Counted from the stretch's first letter, positions 8,898 through 16,840 are shown. The stretch is 43,402 nucleotides of DNA from Psychrobacter glacincola (GCF_904846215.1 NZ_CAJGZK010000024.1:1-43402), one strand, 5' to 3'. Translations and numbers: made by a program. The notes: generated from the letters alone by a model not told the origin.

Positions 8898-8936
8898 ATG
8901 CCTGTAATGTTGGTGATAACGTTAATGAGTCATAAA

Positions 8937-9776
8937 TTAGTGAGGCTCTTCCATCGCTGCCGAGTCATCATCCATATTGGGCATACTATGATCCATCTGG
9001 CTCATATCGTGGTGGGTAGTACCATTTGTATCAGTTATCATCATAGTATCACCATGCTCCATGCCTTGACCACCGCCATGCTTCATGCCTTGACCACCGC
9101 CATGCATATTAGACATGGCGATAGGAAAGAAGACCACAGCCAAACCTGATAATACCATCACCGCACCATTGAGCTGTCTTAAGCGAAAACGCCCAATCTT
9201 ATCCCGTAACCATCCGACGGTCTCGTGAGTGGCGACTAACATCGGTACAGTTCCTAAGCCAAAGACGAACATCAAGGCGGCACCGCTGAGTGGGTTGTGC
9301 GCGACCACGGCGATAAGTAAGGCGCCATAGACCAAGCCACAAGGCAAAAATCCCCATAGCAGACCAGCAGACAATGCCCGCGGAAAGGTATTAAGTGGGA
9401 AGACTTTTTGGCGAATAGGGCTTAGGTACTGCCAAAATCGCATGCCAAAACGCTCAAGATTTTTTAGAAACGGTGCCCCCAGCATTGTCACGCCGACAAA
9501 TACCAATACCAAACCAAGCAAAATACGCGGTGCACTATTGCTTTGCATCAATGGCTGTAATACGGCTGTGCCTATCAATCCTGCGACCAAACCCAAAAAT
9601 GCATAGCTGGTCAAGCGACCGAAATGATAGGTGGCAACCAATGCACGGCGTTTGGCAGGGCTGACGTCTTTCATTGACAGACCAAAGGCAGTTACTAAGC
9701 CACCACACATTCCTAAGCAGTGCGGAGAACCGAAAAAACCCATTAACAGTGCCGCAACGAGTAAAGCTGTGGTCAT
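8937..9776 (-). CDS. DsbD_2/TauE-like membrane protein with Met/His-rich tail (putative metal transport, cbb3 oxidase-linked)
   Basis: The 279-residue inner-membrane protein has about six hydrophobic segments and begins MTTALLVAALLMGFFGSPHCLGMCGG. The H-C-x-G-M-C-G-G motif is typical of the DsbD_2 / 'sulfite exporter TauE/SafE' proteins found beside cbb3 oxidase maturation genes. LLWGFLPCGLVYGAL is a second conserved Pro-Cys-Gly site. The last 55 residues are a soluble tail rich in Met, His and Asp, including a tandem GGGQGM(K/E)HG repeat, which suggests copper binding. It lies 97 bases downstream of ccoS, so a role in supplying copper to cbb3 oxidase is a reasonable inference. The transported species is not established. 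AGGAG precedes the ATG at a slightly long spacing. Confidence 0.82.
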   Translation of the reverse strand: MTTALLVAALLMGFFGSPHCLGMCGGLVTAFGLSMKDVSPAKRRALVATYHFGRLTSYAFLGLVAGLIGTAVLQPLMQSNSAPRILLGLVLVFVGVTMLGAPFLKNLERFGMRFWQYLSPIRQKVFPLNTFPRALSAGLLWGFLPCGLVYGALLIAVVAHNPLSGAALMFVFGLGTVPMLVATHETVGWLRDKIGRFRLRQLNGAVMVLSGLAVVFFPIAMSNMHGGGQGMKHGGGQGMEHGDTMMITDTNGTTHHDMSQMDHSMPNMDDDSAAMEEPH

Positions 9777-9873
9777 GGCAAGGTACTCCTAAAAATGGTA
9801 AAAAGCGTACCGACTTATCACTCTCTTATACAGATAGAATAAGTGGGTAACGCATTAGTAAGATAGCCCACAG

Positions 9874-10176
9874 CTATATTTTTGAGTTCTTGTCTGTATC
9901 AGACAGAGGATTTGCGGCGATGTCCACATTATTTAGCTTACTAGAGTGTTCTTCAATAGAAGTCATATCGTGCGCTTCTTTTACTTCTTGAGTAGCAGTT
10001 GCATTCTCCTGCGCCTGCATCACTTGTCGACGCTCCTGACGATCGTCTAAGATAATACGCTGTGAAGCGTTATCCAAATCTTCAAACTGGTTGGATTTTA
10101 CCGCATAACGTACTGCCCAAATCGCGACCACAAACAGCATGAGACTTAATGGAATTAATAAAAATATACTGAGCAT
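9874..10176 (-). CDS. ccoS: cbb3-type cytochrome oxidase assembly protein CcoS
   Basis: This is a small single-pass membrane protein needed for incorporation of cofactors (heme b and copper) into cbb3 oxidase. It begins MLSIFLLIPLSLMLFVVAIWAVRYA, one transmembrane helix. This is followed by the conserved region VKSNQFEDLDNASQRIILDD, in which the QFEDL(D/E) motif is the CcoS signature. At 100 residues it is longer than the usual 50-70, because of an unstructured Glu/Ala/Asn-rich tail. It sits upstream of a DsbD_2/TauE-like gene on the same strand. That pair is normally next to ccoI, ccoG or ccoNOPQ, none of which is in this window. Confidence 0.9.
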   Translation of the reverse strand: MLSIFLLIPLSLMLFVVAIWAVRYAVKSNQFEDLDNASQRIILDDRQERRQVMQAQENATATQEVKEAHDMTSIEEHSSKLNNVDIAANPLSDTDKNSKI

Positions 10177-10307
10177 GGCACATCTCTTTAATAGCAGTTT
10201 CTTTTATCATTATACACCTGTTGCCAGTGAGGTGGATGAACGGTAAAGATAAAAGTAAGGGGGTAGATACTAATGACCGCACGTTTGCCAAGATTGGCTT
10301 GCAAGCT

Positions 10308-11087
10308 CTAGTCATCAGCAGTTTTGGCGACCTTGCCTCTCGGTGTTAATAGCTGCTGCGACGTTACCTCTTTGGCTTGACGACAATTTGCTTGAGGACG
10401 TATCACATCACGTAAGTAAGCGGCAACTTCATACACCGCGCGCCGCGAATGGCTTAAGTTTTGTGCCGGTTCCCTCCAATCACGTCTGACGGGTAAAGGG
10501 GAATTAAGGGCTGTGCTGTTGATGCCGTTTAAGGCAAACTGTCTGCGAGCACGTGCCATATGGTAGCTGTCGGTGATCAGATAAACATGATGCAGAGGGA
10601 TGCGTTTTGCGGTAAATCGGGCGTTTTCACAGGTATTCATGCTGGCATTTTCACTGATTAACCCATCGATACCATGCTCAATCAGCCATTGACCAAGCCA
10701 AGGCGCTTCAGCACCACTGAGCACAATCGGCAAAGGTAGGTCATGGTAAGCTGTGGCAGCAGTACGGGCACGATTGAGACTATAGCGATTGAGGATAATT
10801 TGGTTGTTATGGTCATTGGTCAGACCACCGCCCAATACCACATAAGCGGTAGGCGGCGAGCTCAGAGCAACAGGTGGCATATTTGGCAAAGGCAGATGGG
10901 CTAATATATAAATAACCGCCTGAGAAAATAGCGGCGTAAATAAACTGATGAGAAGCAAAATAACCGTCGTTGCACCCAGCAAAAATGTGGCATTGATAAT
11001 ACGAAACAATTTAAGCATACGCTCAGCTGAACGTAAATAATGCCGCCATAGACGAGTAGACCATGACTGTTTAGACCACATGCTCAT
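10308..11087 (-). CDS. YdcF/SanA/ElyC-family (DUF218) envelope protein
   Basis: DUF218 proteins are envelope proteins linked to cell-wall metabolism and vancomycin or lysis phenotypes (SanA, ElyC). They share a Rossmann-like DUF218 domain. Here a hydrophobic N-terminal segment of about 25 residues anchors the protein. It is followed by AYVVLGGGLTND, PIVLSGAEAPWLGQWLIEHG, the acidic-Asn segment NASMNTCENARF, and LITDSYHMARARRQF, all hallmarks of the family. The ATG at 11087 follows GGA and overlaps the end of murB by 17 bases; a start at 11111 is also open. The overlap with murB indicates co-transcription and supports a role in peptidoglycan or envelope maintenance. The biochemical activity is unknown. 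Confidence 0.85.
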   Translation of the reverse strand: MSMWSKQSWSTRLWRHYLRSAERMLKLFRIINATFLLGATTVILLLISLFTPLFSQAVIYILAHLPLPNMPPVALSSPPTAYVVLGGGLTNDHNNQIILNRYSLNRARTAATAYHDLPLPIVLSGAEAPWLGQWLIEHGIDGLISENASMNTCENARFTAKRIPLHHVYLITDSYHMARARRQFALNGINSTALNSPLPVRRDWREPAQNLSHSRRAVYEVAAYLRDVIRPQANCRQAKEVTSQQLLTPRGKVAKTADD

Positions 11088-12192
11088 CGTATCCGAAGGA
11101 GCCATCGGCATTTACCCACACCGGCTCGCGCGACAACAGTATCGCAAATTTCTCATACACAGTATTGGTAATATACTGCTGAGCGGCGGCTACCTCTTTT
11201 TGGGTGGTTAGATAGGGCGCATGATTGGTCAGTACCAACGCTTGCTGCTGATGAGTGAAAATAGGTGCTATACCGCCGCCTTTTAGACCGGCTTGTTCGA
11301 TAAGCCAACCAGCTGCCACCTTAACCATTGCGTCAGGCATTGGATAACCAACAACAGCGGGATAAGATGATTGCAGTTCGGTAAATTGCTCTTGAGGGAT
11401 AATAGGGTTTTGAAAAAAGCTGCCACAATTTGGTAATTGCCTCGGGTCAGGTAGCTTTTGCTGACGAATCTCGATAATGGCATGCATCACATCAGCGGGC
11501 GTCGGCTTGGTACGACTTTGCTGCGCCGCATAGCGCTGTGCAACGGTCTGTACATCGCCATAGCTTGCCAACACCTTTGTTATATCAGTATGCAGTCTAA
11601 AACCCACACGGCTGATTAACCACGTATTTGGTTGACGCTTAAACATACTATCACGATAGCCAAACTCGCAGTCGACTGCTGTCAGATTATGCCAAGTTTG
11701 GCTTGGCAGATGATAAGCACGTACATACTGCAAGCAGTCCTCCAGCTGGACACCATAAGCGCCGATATTTTGTATGGGAGCGGCACCAGTAAGACCCGGT
11801 ATGAGGGCAAGGTTTTCAAGTCCATACCAGCCTTGAACGACAGTATGTACAACCAAGTCATGCCAGTTTTCGCCTGCCATGACTTCGATATCGACATGAG
11901 AGTCTGTCTGGGCTGTCACATATATCCCAAGCATTTGTGGTCGTAAGACAATCGCATTGAGCTTTGCTGGCAATAGCACATTGCTACCGCCGGATAGGAC
12001 AAATAAGGGCTGATTAAGCTTGGTATCTTGCCCATAGTTTGCCATAAACTCATCAAGCTGCGCTTCATTTTTCAACGTAAGGACAGAGTCAGCTGTACAC
12101 GCCAAAGCCATGGTGTTGCTATGAGACAAATCCGCTGCGTCATCAGATAGAGGGTATAGTGCACTGGATTTAGAGCATAAAGCTGAAGTCAT
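11071..12192 (-). CDS. murB: UDP-N-acetylenolpyruvoylglucosamine reductase
   Basis: MurB reduces UDP-GlcNAc-enolpyruvate to UDP-MurNAc with NADPH and FAD, in the cytoplasmic stage of peptidoglycan synthesis. The FAD-binding region shows FVLSGGSNVLLP, LIPGLTGAAPIQNIGAYGVQ and CEFGYRDSMFK. The C-terminal domain has the catalytic serine segment LPNCGSFFQNPII and GWLIEQAGLKG. The Tyr-containing loop of type I MurB enzymes is present. The ATG at 12192 is chosen over an in-frame TTG 27 bases upstream because an AGG precedes it. The protein is 373 residues, slightly long owing to an N-terminal stretch of about 25 non-conserved residues. Its 3' end overlaps the YdcF-like gene, forming a two-gene envelope operon. 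Confidence 0.94.
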   Translation of the reverse strand: MTSALCSKSSALYPLSDDAADLSHSNTMALACTADSVLTLKNEAQLDEFMANYGQDTKLNQPLFVLSGGSNVLLPAKLNAIVLRPQMLGIYVTAQTDSHVDIEVMAGENWHDLVVHTVVQGWYGLENLALIPGLTGAAPIQNIGAYGVQLEDCLQYVRAYHLPSQTWHNLTAVDCEFGYRDSMFKRQPNTWLISRVGFRLHTDITKVLASYGDVQTVAQRYAAQQSRTKPTPADVMHAIIEIRQQKLPDPRQLPNCGSFFQNPIIPQEQFTELQSSYPAVVGYPMPDAMVKVAAGWLIEQAGLKGGGIAPIFTHQQQALVLTNHAPYLTTQKEVAAAQQYITNTVYEKFAILLSREPVWVNADGSFGYDEHVV

Positions 12193-12289
12193 AACATAGC
12201 CTATGGAGCAAATAAACAAAAATTCATACGATATTTATTATAAAGGATGCGGCGTATGAAGGTAGCAAAAATACAGCGTTTTATGATTA

Positions 12290-12784
12290 CTATGTCTTCC
12301 AGCTTTCAATCCAAGCTTGGGCACTTGATTCGATACGCTCGATTACCTCTTCAAAGGCATCGCTATCACCGGTGTATGGGTCTGGCACATCATAACCACC
12401 GTAAGTGGGATCTTCTTCACTAAATAAAGCCAATTTGGCTAATTTTGTATCGGTATCTTTTAGACCATCTTTGATAGATTGCAAGTCTGCTAAATTTTGT
12501 GCATCCATCGCCAAGATTAAATCAAAATTGCGAAAGTCATCAGCATTGACTTGGCGCGCGACCAGTTTATTGATTTTATAACCGTGGGCTTTGGCATGAC
12601 GCTGTGCTCGCTCATCAGGTGCATGCCCAATATGCCAATCTCCAGTTCCAGCTGAATCCACCCTCATCGACAGCCCTGCAATCGCTGCTTGCTGACGAAA
12701 AATCTCTTCGGCGGTCGGTGACCGGCAGATATTCCCCAAACAGACCAGTAATACAGATGACGGAGTAGACGCTTTGATTGGCAT
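12290..12784 (-). CDS. Low-molecular-weight protein-tyrosine phosphatase
   Basis: This is a cytoplasmic phosphatase of the LMW-PTP fold. The P-loop C15-LGNICR-21-S22 (CX5R-S) carries the nucleophilic cysteine and the arginine. The general-acid aspartate lies in VPDPYTGD near the C-terminus, with the usual DxY arrangement. The 164-residue length fits the family. The ATG at 12784 is preferred over an upstream in-frame TTG because AAAGG lies before it. Standing next to murB rather than an exopolysaccharide (wza/wzc) cluster, it is not obviously a Wzb. The physiological substrate is unknown. Confidence 0.92.
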   Translation of the reverse strand: MPIKASTPSSVLLVCLGNICRSPTAEEIFRQQAAIAGLSMRVDSAGTGDWHIGHAPDERAQRHAKAHGYKINKLVARQVNADDFRNFDLILAMDAQNLADLQSIKDGLKDTDTKLAKLALFSEEDPTYGGYDVPDPYTGDSDAFEEVIERIESSAQAWIESWKT

Positions 12785-13015
12785 AGGATGACCTTTTGTC
12801 GCAATAAAAAAACATGCTATCAAAATCAGCCCTGAAAAGGCGATTTATGAGCATGCTATCGGGTAATGTAAATTGTTATAGCGTAACGGTTAATGCGTTG
12901 AATGGCAAGGGCAGAGGGTGAACAATCGGGTCAATCTGTCAGGCAGATAAAGAACAGTTACCAACCCTATTGTTTTTACGGCGATTTAAGGCTATTACCA
13001 GCGTTGCTCATAGTC

Positions 13016-13456
13016 TCAATCTTGGTTACTTCTAAAGCGTTGTAAATCCCGACGCTCTTTTTTATTGGGTTTATTATCTGGGCGAGCAAGGTTGGCAAGT
13101 TTGCGCTGCTCAGCATAATAGTCACGGCGAGCGATGCTTTCTTTAGTTTCTGAATATAAGACTTCCGCATCGGTGGCATTACCACGTTGCATGGTTAATG
13201 CTTCAACCACGACCGTCTTTTCGGTCATAGCAGTCGCTGAGCCTTGACGAATCTGCAATTCATCGCCAACAGCAATCTCTTTACTGGTCTTTACGCGGCT
13301 ACCAGCATAATGCACGCGACCACTTTCGATGGCTTCTTTAGCAAGATTACGCGTCCGATAAAAGCGTGCCGCCCATAGCCATTTATCAATACGCATACGC
13401 ACAGCATCAGGTTTGCTATGACTGGGTTGATTGTGATTTTTATTGTGTTTACTCAT
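13016..13456 (-). CDS. hslR: Heat-shock protein 15 / S4-domain RNA-binding protein
   Basis: Hsp15 binds 50S subunits carrying stalled nascent chains and helps recycle them. The 146-residue protein has an S4 RNA-binding domain with the motif MRIDKWLWAARFYRTRNLAKEAIESGRVHYAG. A highly basic C-terminal tail, KKERRDLQRFRSNQD, also binds RNA. The ATG at 13456, after TGAGG, is used rather than the TTG one codon upstream. A lone gene between the phosphatase and the paiB relic; it is not next to hslO here. The hslR/hspQ-like naming rests on the conserved S4 core plus basic tail. Confidence 0.9.
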   Translation of the reverse strand: MSKHNKNHNQPSHSKPDAVRMRIDKWLWAARFYRTRNLAKEAIESGRVHYAGSRVKTSKEIAVGDELQIRQGSATAMTEKTVVVEALTMQRGNATDAEVLYSETKESIARRDYYAEQRKLANLARPDNKPNKKERRDLQRFRSNQD

Positions 13457-13529
13457 CAAAACCTCATAGCTATCAATAACGTAAGATAATAATGGTGGCT
13501 TTTTTGCTGATTAAAAGGGCGCTCAGCTA

Positions 13530-13682
13530 TTATGAGTAGCAACTTTTGCGGCCATTGTTAGGGATAGGGCAAGCTTCAATGCCTTGAGTGGTCTGGGCAA
13601 TGATAGTCGCTAAGGGCTTTGCGGCAATAAAGTCGATGATACTATCAAAATTTTCTTCGCAAAAGACTGAAGGGATGTGCAT
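13530..13682 (-). pseudogene. Truncated PaiB-like (FMN_bind_2) gene remnant
   Basis: A minus-strand frame starts at ATG 13682, after AGAGA, and encodes 50 residues beginning MHIPSVFCEENFDSIIDFIA and continuing AKPLATIIAQTTQGIEACPIP before a stop. This matches the N-terminal pattern of PaiB-type FMN-binding transcriptional regulators (M-x-x-P-x-x-F, HPLATL-like, G-x-x-A-x-x-I-P), which are normally about 200 residues. The match stops abruptly after the I-P motif, and the remaining downstream sequence is non-coding, so this is read as a broken gene. The assignment is from motif memory, not alignment. Confidence 0.6.
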
Positions 13683-13818
13683 GATATTCTCTATATATCA
13701 AGTTGTTAATAACAGCTTCTAATATTAGTTGCTAACATCAATAAGCGACCACGCTTAAAAAGAGAGATCGCTTGCAGTATTATATGAGCTTTGTTTTATT
13801 TATAACTCTTTATGAAAA

Positions 13819-13874
13819 GCTACTTTATCAGCACTACTTTATTAGCACTACTTTATCAGTACTACTTTAAAAAC
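13819..13874. repeat. 14-bp tandem repeat, about 4 copies, at the ilvA 3' end
   Basis: Four tandem units close to ACTACTTTATCAGC span 13819-13832, 13833-13846, 13847-13860 and a degenerate 13861-13874. The last unit overlaps the ilvA stop codon (13862-13864, read TAG on the minus strand), so the repeat borders and slightly enters the coding end. It has no obvious hairpin. Confidence 0.8.
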
Positions 13875-15415
13875 AACTGATAACCAATATTGTCATTGAG
13901 CATGTTGCAATCATAGCCGATATCGAGCAAGGCATCTTGTAGTTGGCGCGAGTTGCCCTCAGAAGCTTGCAAGCCTACCAATACTCGACCTTCAGCTGCG
14001 CCATGATTGCGATAATGAAAAAGCGTGATATTAAAATCATCACCCAATTTTTCTAAAAAAGTCAATAAAGCGCCCGGACGTTCTGGGAAAGTGACTTGTA
14101 ACAATTGCTCATTTTCAACATGCGCATGACCACCAATCAAATGACGGATATGTGATTTGGCGACATCATCATCTGTCAAGTCGTGCGCTGTATAACCATC
14201 AGCGGCCAATTGTGTACGGATAACTTGACGCTCTTTGTCACCTTCTTTTAGGGCTATACCAACAAAAATCGCCGCAGCTTCCATAGAATCCGGTGATTTT
14301 TTGCTATCGGCACGGTAGTTAAACTCAGTGATATTACGACCGTGTAGACTACGGCAGAAGTTTAAGAAAGCGCCAGTCTGCTCAGGGATTGTCACGCCAA
14401 ATATCGCTTCTTTTTTCTCACCAATCTCAGTACGTTCAGCGATATAGCGCAAGCGGTCAAAATTCATATTGGCACCGCAGATAATGGCGACGCAATTTTT
14501 GTCTTGTATGTTATGGGTCTCAAGGTATTTCTTCATACCAGCGACCGGCAGCGCGCCTGCAGGCTCAACGATGCTACGATTTTCTTCAAAAATATCTTTG
14601 ACGGCAGCACAAACTTCATCATTGGTACAAGTCACGACTTCAGGTTCGACGACAGGACCGGATTGATCGCTCTTTTGCATACGGACAATATCAAAAGGCA
14701 ATTCGCCGATTTGGGCGACTGCCACACCATCGACGAACAGTCCTACTTGCTCAAGCTTGACGCGCTCGTTTGCCTCAAGTGCGGCTTTTAAACAAGCTGA
14801 TTGCTCAGACTCTACGGCAATAACTTTGATGTGCGGGGCCACTTCACCCAAAAATGCAGCGACGCCAGAGATGAGACCACCGCCACCGACTGCCACAAAG
14901 ACATAATCCATATTGCGCCACTGCTGGGTCAGCTCAAGGCCGATAGTACCTTGTCCGGCAATGACCAGCTCGTCGTCGTATGGTGGTATAAAAGTCAGAC
15001 CTTCACGCTCAGCGCGATCAATCGCATAGCGGTTCGCTTCATCAAAACTGTCACCATACAAGTCGACATGACCGCCAAGCGCTCTTACGGCATCTACCTT
15101 GATATCAGGGGTGGTGGTTGGCATAACAATGATATTGTTCAGAGCAAGTTTACGGGCAGAATACGCAACGCCTTGAGCATGGTTGCCTGCCGAGGCACAA
15201 ATCACGCCGCGTGCTTTTTGCTCGTCGCTTAATTGGCTGATACGGTTATAAGCGCCGCGCAATTTAAAGGATTTGACTGGTTGCAGGTCTTCGCGTTTGA
15301 ATCGAATGTCATTAGTAAAACGCTGGGTCAGCTTGGGTGCCGCTTCAAGTGGTGTTTGAATAGCAACGTCATAGACGGTGGCTTGTAAGATGGCTCGTAC
15401 CCAATGTGACAGCAT
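13862..15415 (-). CDS. ilvA: Threonine ammonia-lyase, biosynthetic
   Basis: IlvA deaminates threonine to 2-oxobutyrate, the first committed step to isoleucine. The PLP lysine is K51 in SFKLRGAYN, with the ASAGNHAQG phosphate/substrate loop and the VAVGGGGLISG glycine-rich loop. The C-terminal 190 residues form two ACT-like domains for isoleucine/valine control (EAIFGVTIPEQTGAFL..., LLQVTFPERPGALLTFL...). The 517-residue length matches the long biosynthetic form rather than the short catabolic TdcB. AGGAA precedes the ATG. Tandem repeats lie on both sides, a 16-bp array upstream and a 14-bp array at the stop. Any isoleucine-leader attenuator is not visible. Confidence 0.96.
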   Translation of the reverse strand: MLSHWVRAILQATVYDVAIQTPLEAAPKLTQRFTNDIRFKREDLQPVKSFKLRGAYNRISQLSDEQKARGVICASAGNHAQGVAYSARKLALNNIIVMPTTTPDIKVDAVRALGGHVDLYGDSFDEANRYAIDRAEREGLTFIPPYDDELVIAGQGTIGLELTQQWRNMDYVFVAVGGGGLISGVAAFLGEVAPHIKVIAVESEQSACLKAALEANERVKLEQVGLFVDGVAVAQIGELPFDIVRMQKSDQSGPVVEPEVVTCTNDEVCAAVKDIFEENRSIVEPAGALPVAGMKKYLETHNIQDKNCVAIICGANMNFDRLRYIAERTEIGEKKEAIFGVTIPEQTGAFLNFCRSLHGRNITEFNYRADSKKSPDSMEAAAIFVGIALKEGDKERQVIRTQLAADGYTAHDLTDDDVAKSHIRHLIGGHAHVENEQLLQVTFPERPGALLTFLEKLGDDFNITLFHYRNHGAAEGRVLVGLQASEGNSRQLQDALLDIGYDCNMLNDNIGYQLFLK

Positions 15416-15459
15416 AAAAATTCCTAGACTTGTGTGTATGAATATAAAAAGTGACTATT

Positions 15460-15600
15460 TTTATAAATGAATATGTTTATAAATGAATATGTTTGTAAAT
15501 GAATATGTTTGTAAATGAATATGTTTATAAATGATTATGTTTATAAATGATTATGTTTATAAGTGACCATATTTATAAATGAATATGGTTATATAAGTGG
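15460..15600. repeat. 16-bp tandem repeat array upstream of ilvA
   Basis: Eight consecutive 16-bp units close to TTTATAAATGAATATG start at 15460, 15476, 15492, 15508, 15524, 15540, 15556 and 15572. A degraded ninth unit follows. Units differ by one to four bases (for example TTTGTAAATG and GATTATG variants). There are no spacers, so this is not CRISPR. The array lies about 45-170 bases upstream of the ilvA start, between the divergent ilvA and arsR genes. Nothing else coding was seen in 15416-15798. Confidence 0.9.
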
Positions 15601-15798
15601 CAATTAACAATAACAATTACCAAAAAATGCAGAGAATGGTAAAAATGAAATAGATTAGCCTATGCTGATTTTAAGCATCTTGCAAGACACAATTGCAGTT
15701 TTTAAGACGCTTTGGTGAGTGATGAGCAACAATTGCGGGAAATCTAAAGGAAAGTTAAAAACAAAAGAGTTTTTTTGATTGTTTATCTAAAAATTCTT

Positions 15799-15844
15799 GA
15801 GTTATTTCCATATGTCTGTATTATTGGACATATGGAAATAACTC
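15799..15844 (+). promoter_or_regulatory. Perfect 18-bp palindromic operator overlapping the arsR start (ArsR site)
   Basis: GAGTTATTTCCATATGTC (15799-15816) is the exact reverse complement of 15827-15844, separated by 10 bases. The second arm contains the arsR start codon at 15832. Such dyads with CATATG-type half-sites are typical ArsR-family operators, so autorepression is likely. The palindrome could also form an mRNA hairpin hiding the ribosome-binding site. Confidence 0.7.
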
Positions 15845-16221
15845 ATGCTATTACAAGTTTTGCCGCCCTCTCACAAGACACCCGCTTAAAGGCATTTCGG
15901 CTATTGGTCAGTCACGAGCCTAAAGGATTGGCTGCGGGTGAAATTGCACGCCAGTTATCTGTGCCACACAATACGATGTCAACGCACTTAGCCGTGCTGG
16001 CACGAGCAGGATGGCTGATATCAGAGCGCCAAAGTCGCCAGATTATCTATCGTGCTTCTTTATCACATATGCAGGCAGTCATTGAGTTCTTATTGCAAGA
16101 TTGCTGTGCTGGAAATGCAGAGCTGTGTGCCGCTCTTGTTATTAATTTAAATGGCTGTTCAACCGATAGTAACGGTGCAATGAATACATTAGATGATGTG
16201 AATAACCAGCCGCACTGTTGA
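15832..16221 (+). CDS. arsR: ArsR-family arsenic-responsive transcriptional repressor
   Basis: A winged-helix repressor that dissociates from DNA on binding arsenite. The 129-residue protein has the HTH region GLAAGEIARQLSVPHNTMSTHLAVLARAGWL. It carries cysteines C91, C92 and C99 (CC-x6-C) after the last DNA-binding helix. This is close to the type of ArsR seen in Acidithiobacillus, whose thiols are near the C-terminal dimerisation helix, and unlike the E. coli plasmid type with CVC in the recognition helix. The ATG at 15832 is preferred over an upstream TTG at 15775. It is the first gene of the ars operon and lies inside its own operator. arsC follows 58 bases downstream. Confidence 0.88.
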   Translation: MEITHAITSFAALSQDTRLKAFRLLVSHEPKGLAAGEIARQLSVPHNTMSTHLAVLARAGWLISERQSRQIIYRASLSHMQAVIEFLLQDCCAGNAELCAALVINLNGCSTDSNGAMNTLDDVNNQPHC

Positions 16222-16279
16222 ATCACCACCAATCAAAGAACGCCCCAATTCTACATTCATAAAAATAAATGAGAGTGCT

Positions 16280-16690
16280 ATGACATCATTGATTTTTCAC
16301 AACCCAAAATGTGGTACTTCTCGCAATACGCTCGCCATTATGCAAGCGTCAGGGGAGAATCCAGAAGTAGTTGAGTATCTTAAAACGCCGCCAAGCCGCG
16401 AGTATTTGGTTGAATTATTGGCAAAAATGGCACTCTCGCCACGAGAGCTGTTACGCAGTAAAGAATCTATCAATGATGAGCTGGGTCTAGACAACCCTGC
16501 AGTATCTGATGATAAGATTATCGATGCGATGATTGCCCATCCTATCTTAATTAATCGTCCTATCGTAGTCACTGATAAAGGCGCAGCATTGTGTCGACCA
16601 TCAGAGCGAGTGTTTACATTGTTAGCCAATCCGGTCAGCAGTTTCACCAAAGAAGATGGGGAGATTGTTTGTGACGTTAAAGGTCCGTGA
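16280..16690 (+). CDS. arsC: Arsenate reductase, glutaredoxin-coupled
   Basis: Reduces arsenate to arsenite in the cytoplasm so that ArsB can export it. The 136-residue protein begins MTSLIFHNPKCGTSRNTL, with the catalytic Cys11 in the H-x3-C-x3-R motif of the Grx-coupled ArsC family. It retains LLRSKE, NRPIVV and the C-terminal arginine pattern CRPSERV, corresponding to the substrate-binding arginines. The length is about 140 as for the R773 type. It is the second gene of arsR-arsC-(arsH remnant)-arsB. An 8-bp hairpin (AGGCTCTG / CAGAGCCT) follows the stop immediately. Confidence 0.94.
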   Translation: MTSLIFHNPKCGTSRNTLAIMQASGENPEVVEYLKTPPSREYLVELLAKMALSPRELLRSKESINDELGLDNPAVSDDKIIDAMIAHPILINRPIVVTDKGAALCRPSERVFTLLANPVSSFTKEDGEIVCDVKGP

Positions 16691-16693
16691 TGA

Positions 16694-16840
16694 GGCTCTG
16701 TAACGGTTTCAGAGCCTATTGGTTTGGATGAAGGTGGTTTTGATAAGCTAAACATCGCTGACTTACCTAATATTGATGCAAGTCTTATTCATCCTATCGA
16801 TATTGAGCCTTTGATTGGTGTAAATGACCCACGTCTATAA
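16694..16840 (+). pseudogene. arsH-like remnant between arsC and arsB
   Basis: No start codon is needed to see a 48-codon open stretch after the TGA at 16691. It ends ...DKLNIADLPNIDASLIHP...VNDPRL then TAA (16838-16840). D-L-P-N-I-D-x-x-L and the final D/H-P-R-(I/L) closely resemble the N-terminal region of the flavoprotein ArsH, just before the LLLYGSxR flavin motif. The frame stops where that motif should start. The rest of ArsH is missing and arsB begins 23 bases later. The stop region contains a repeated CTATAA (twice within 20 bases), a possible deletion junction. The identification is inferred from motif similarity. Confidence 0.5.

Noticed and set aside
14801..15232. Plus-strand ORF of 143 codons across ilvA
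   Set aside because: It is antisense to a clearly conserved enzyme and has no family motif or ribosome-binding site of its own.
15460..15600. CRISPR array
   Set aside because: The units are contiguous 16-bp repeats with no unique spacers between them, and no cas genes occur in the window.
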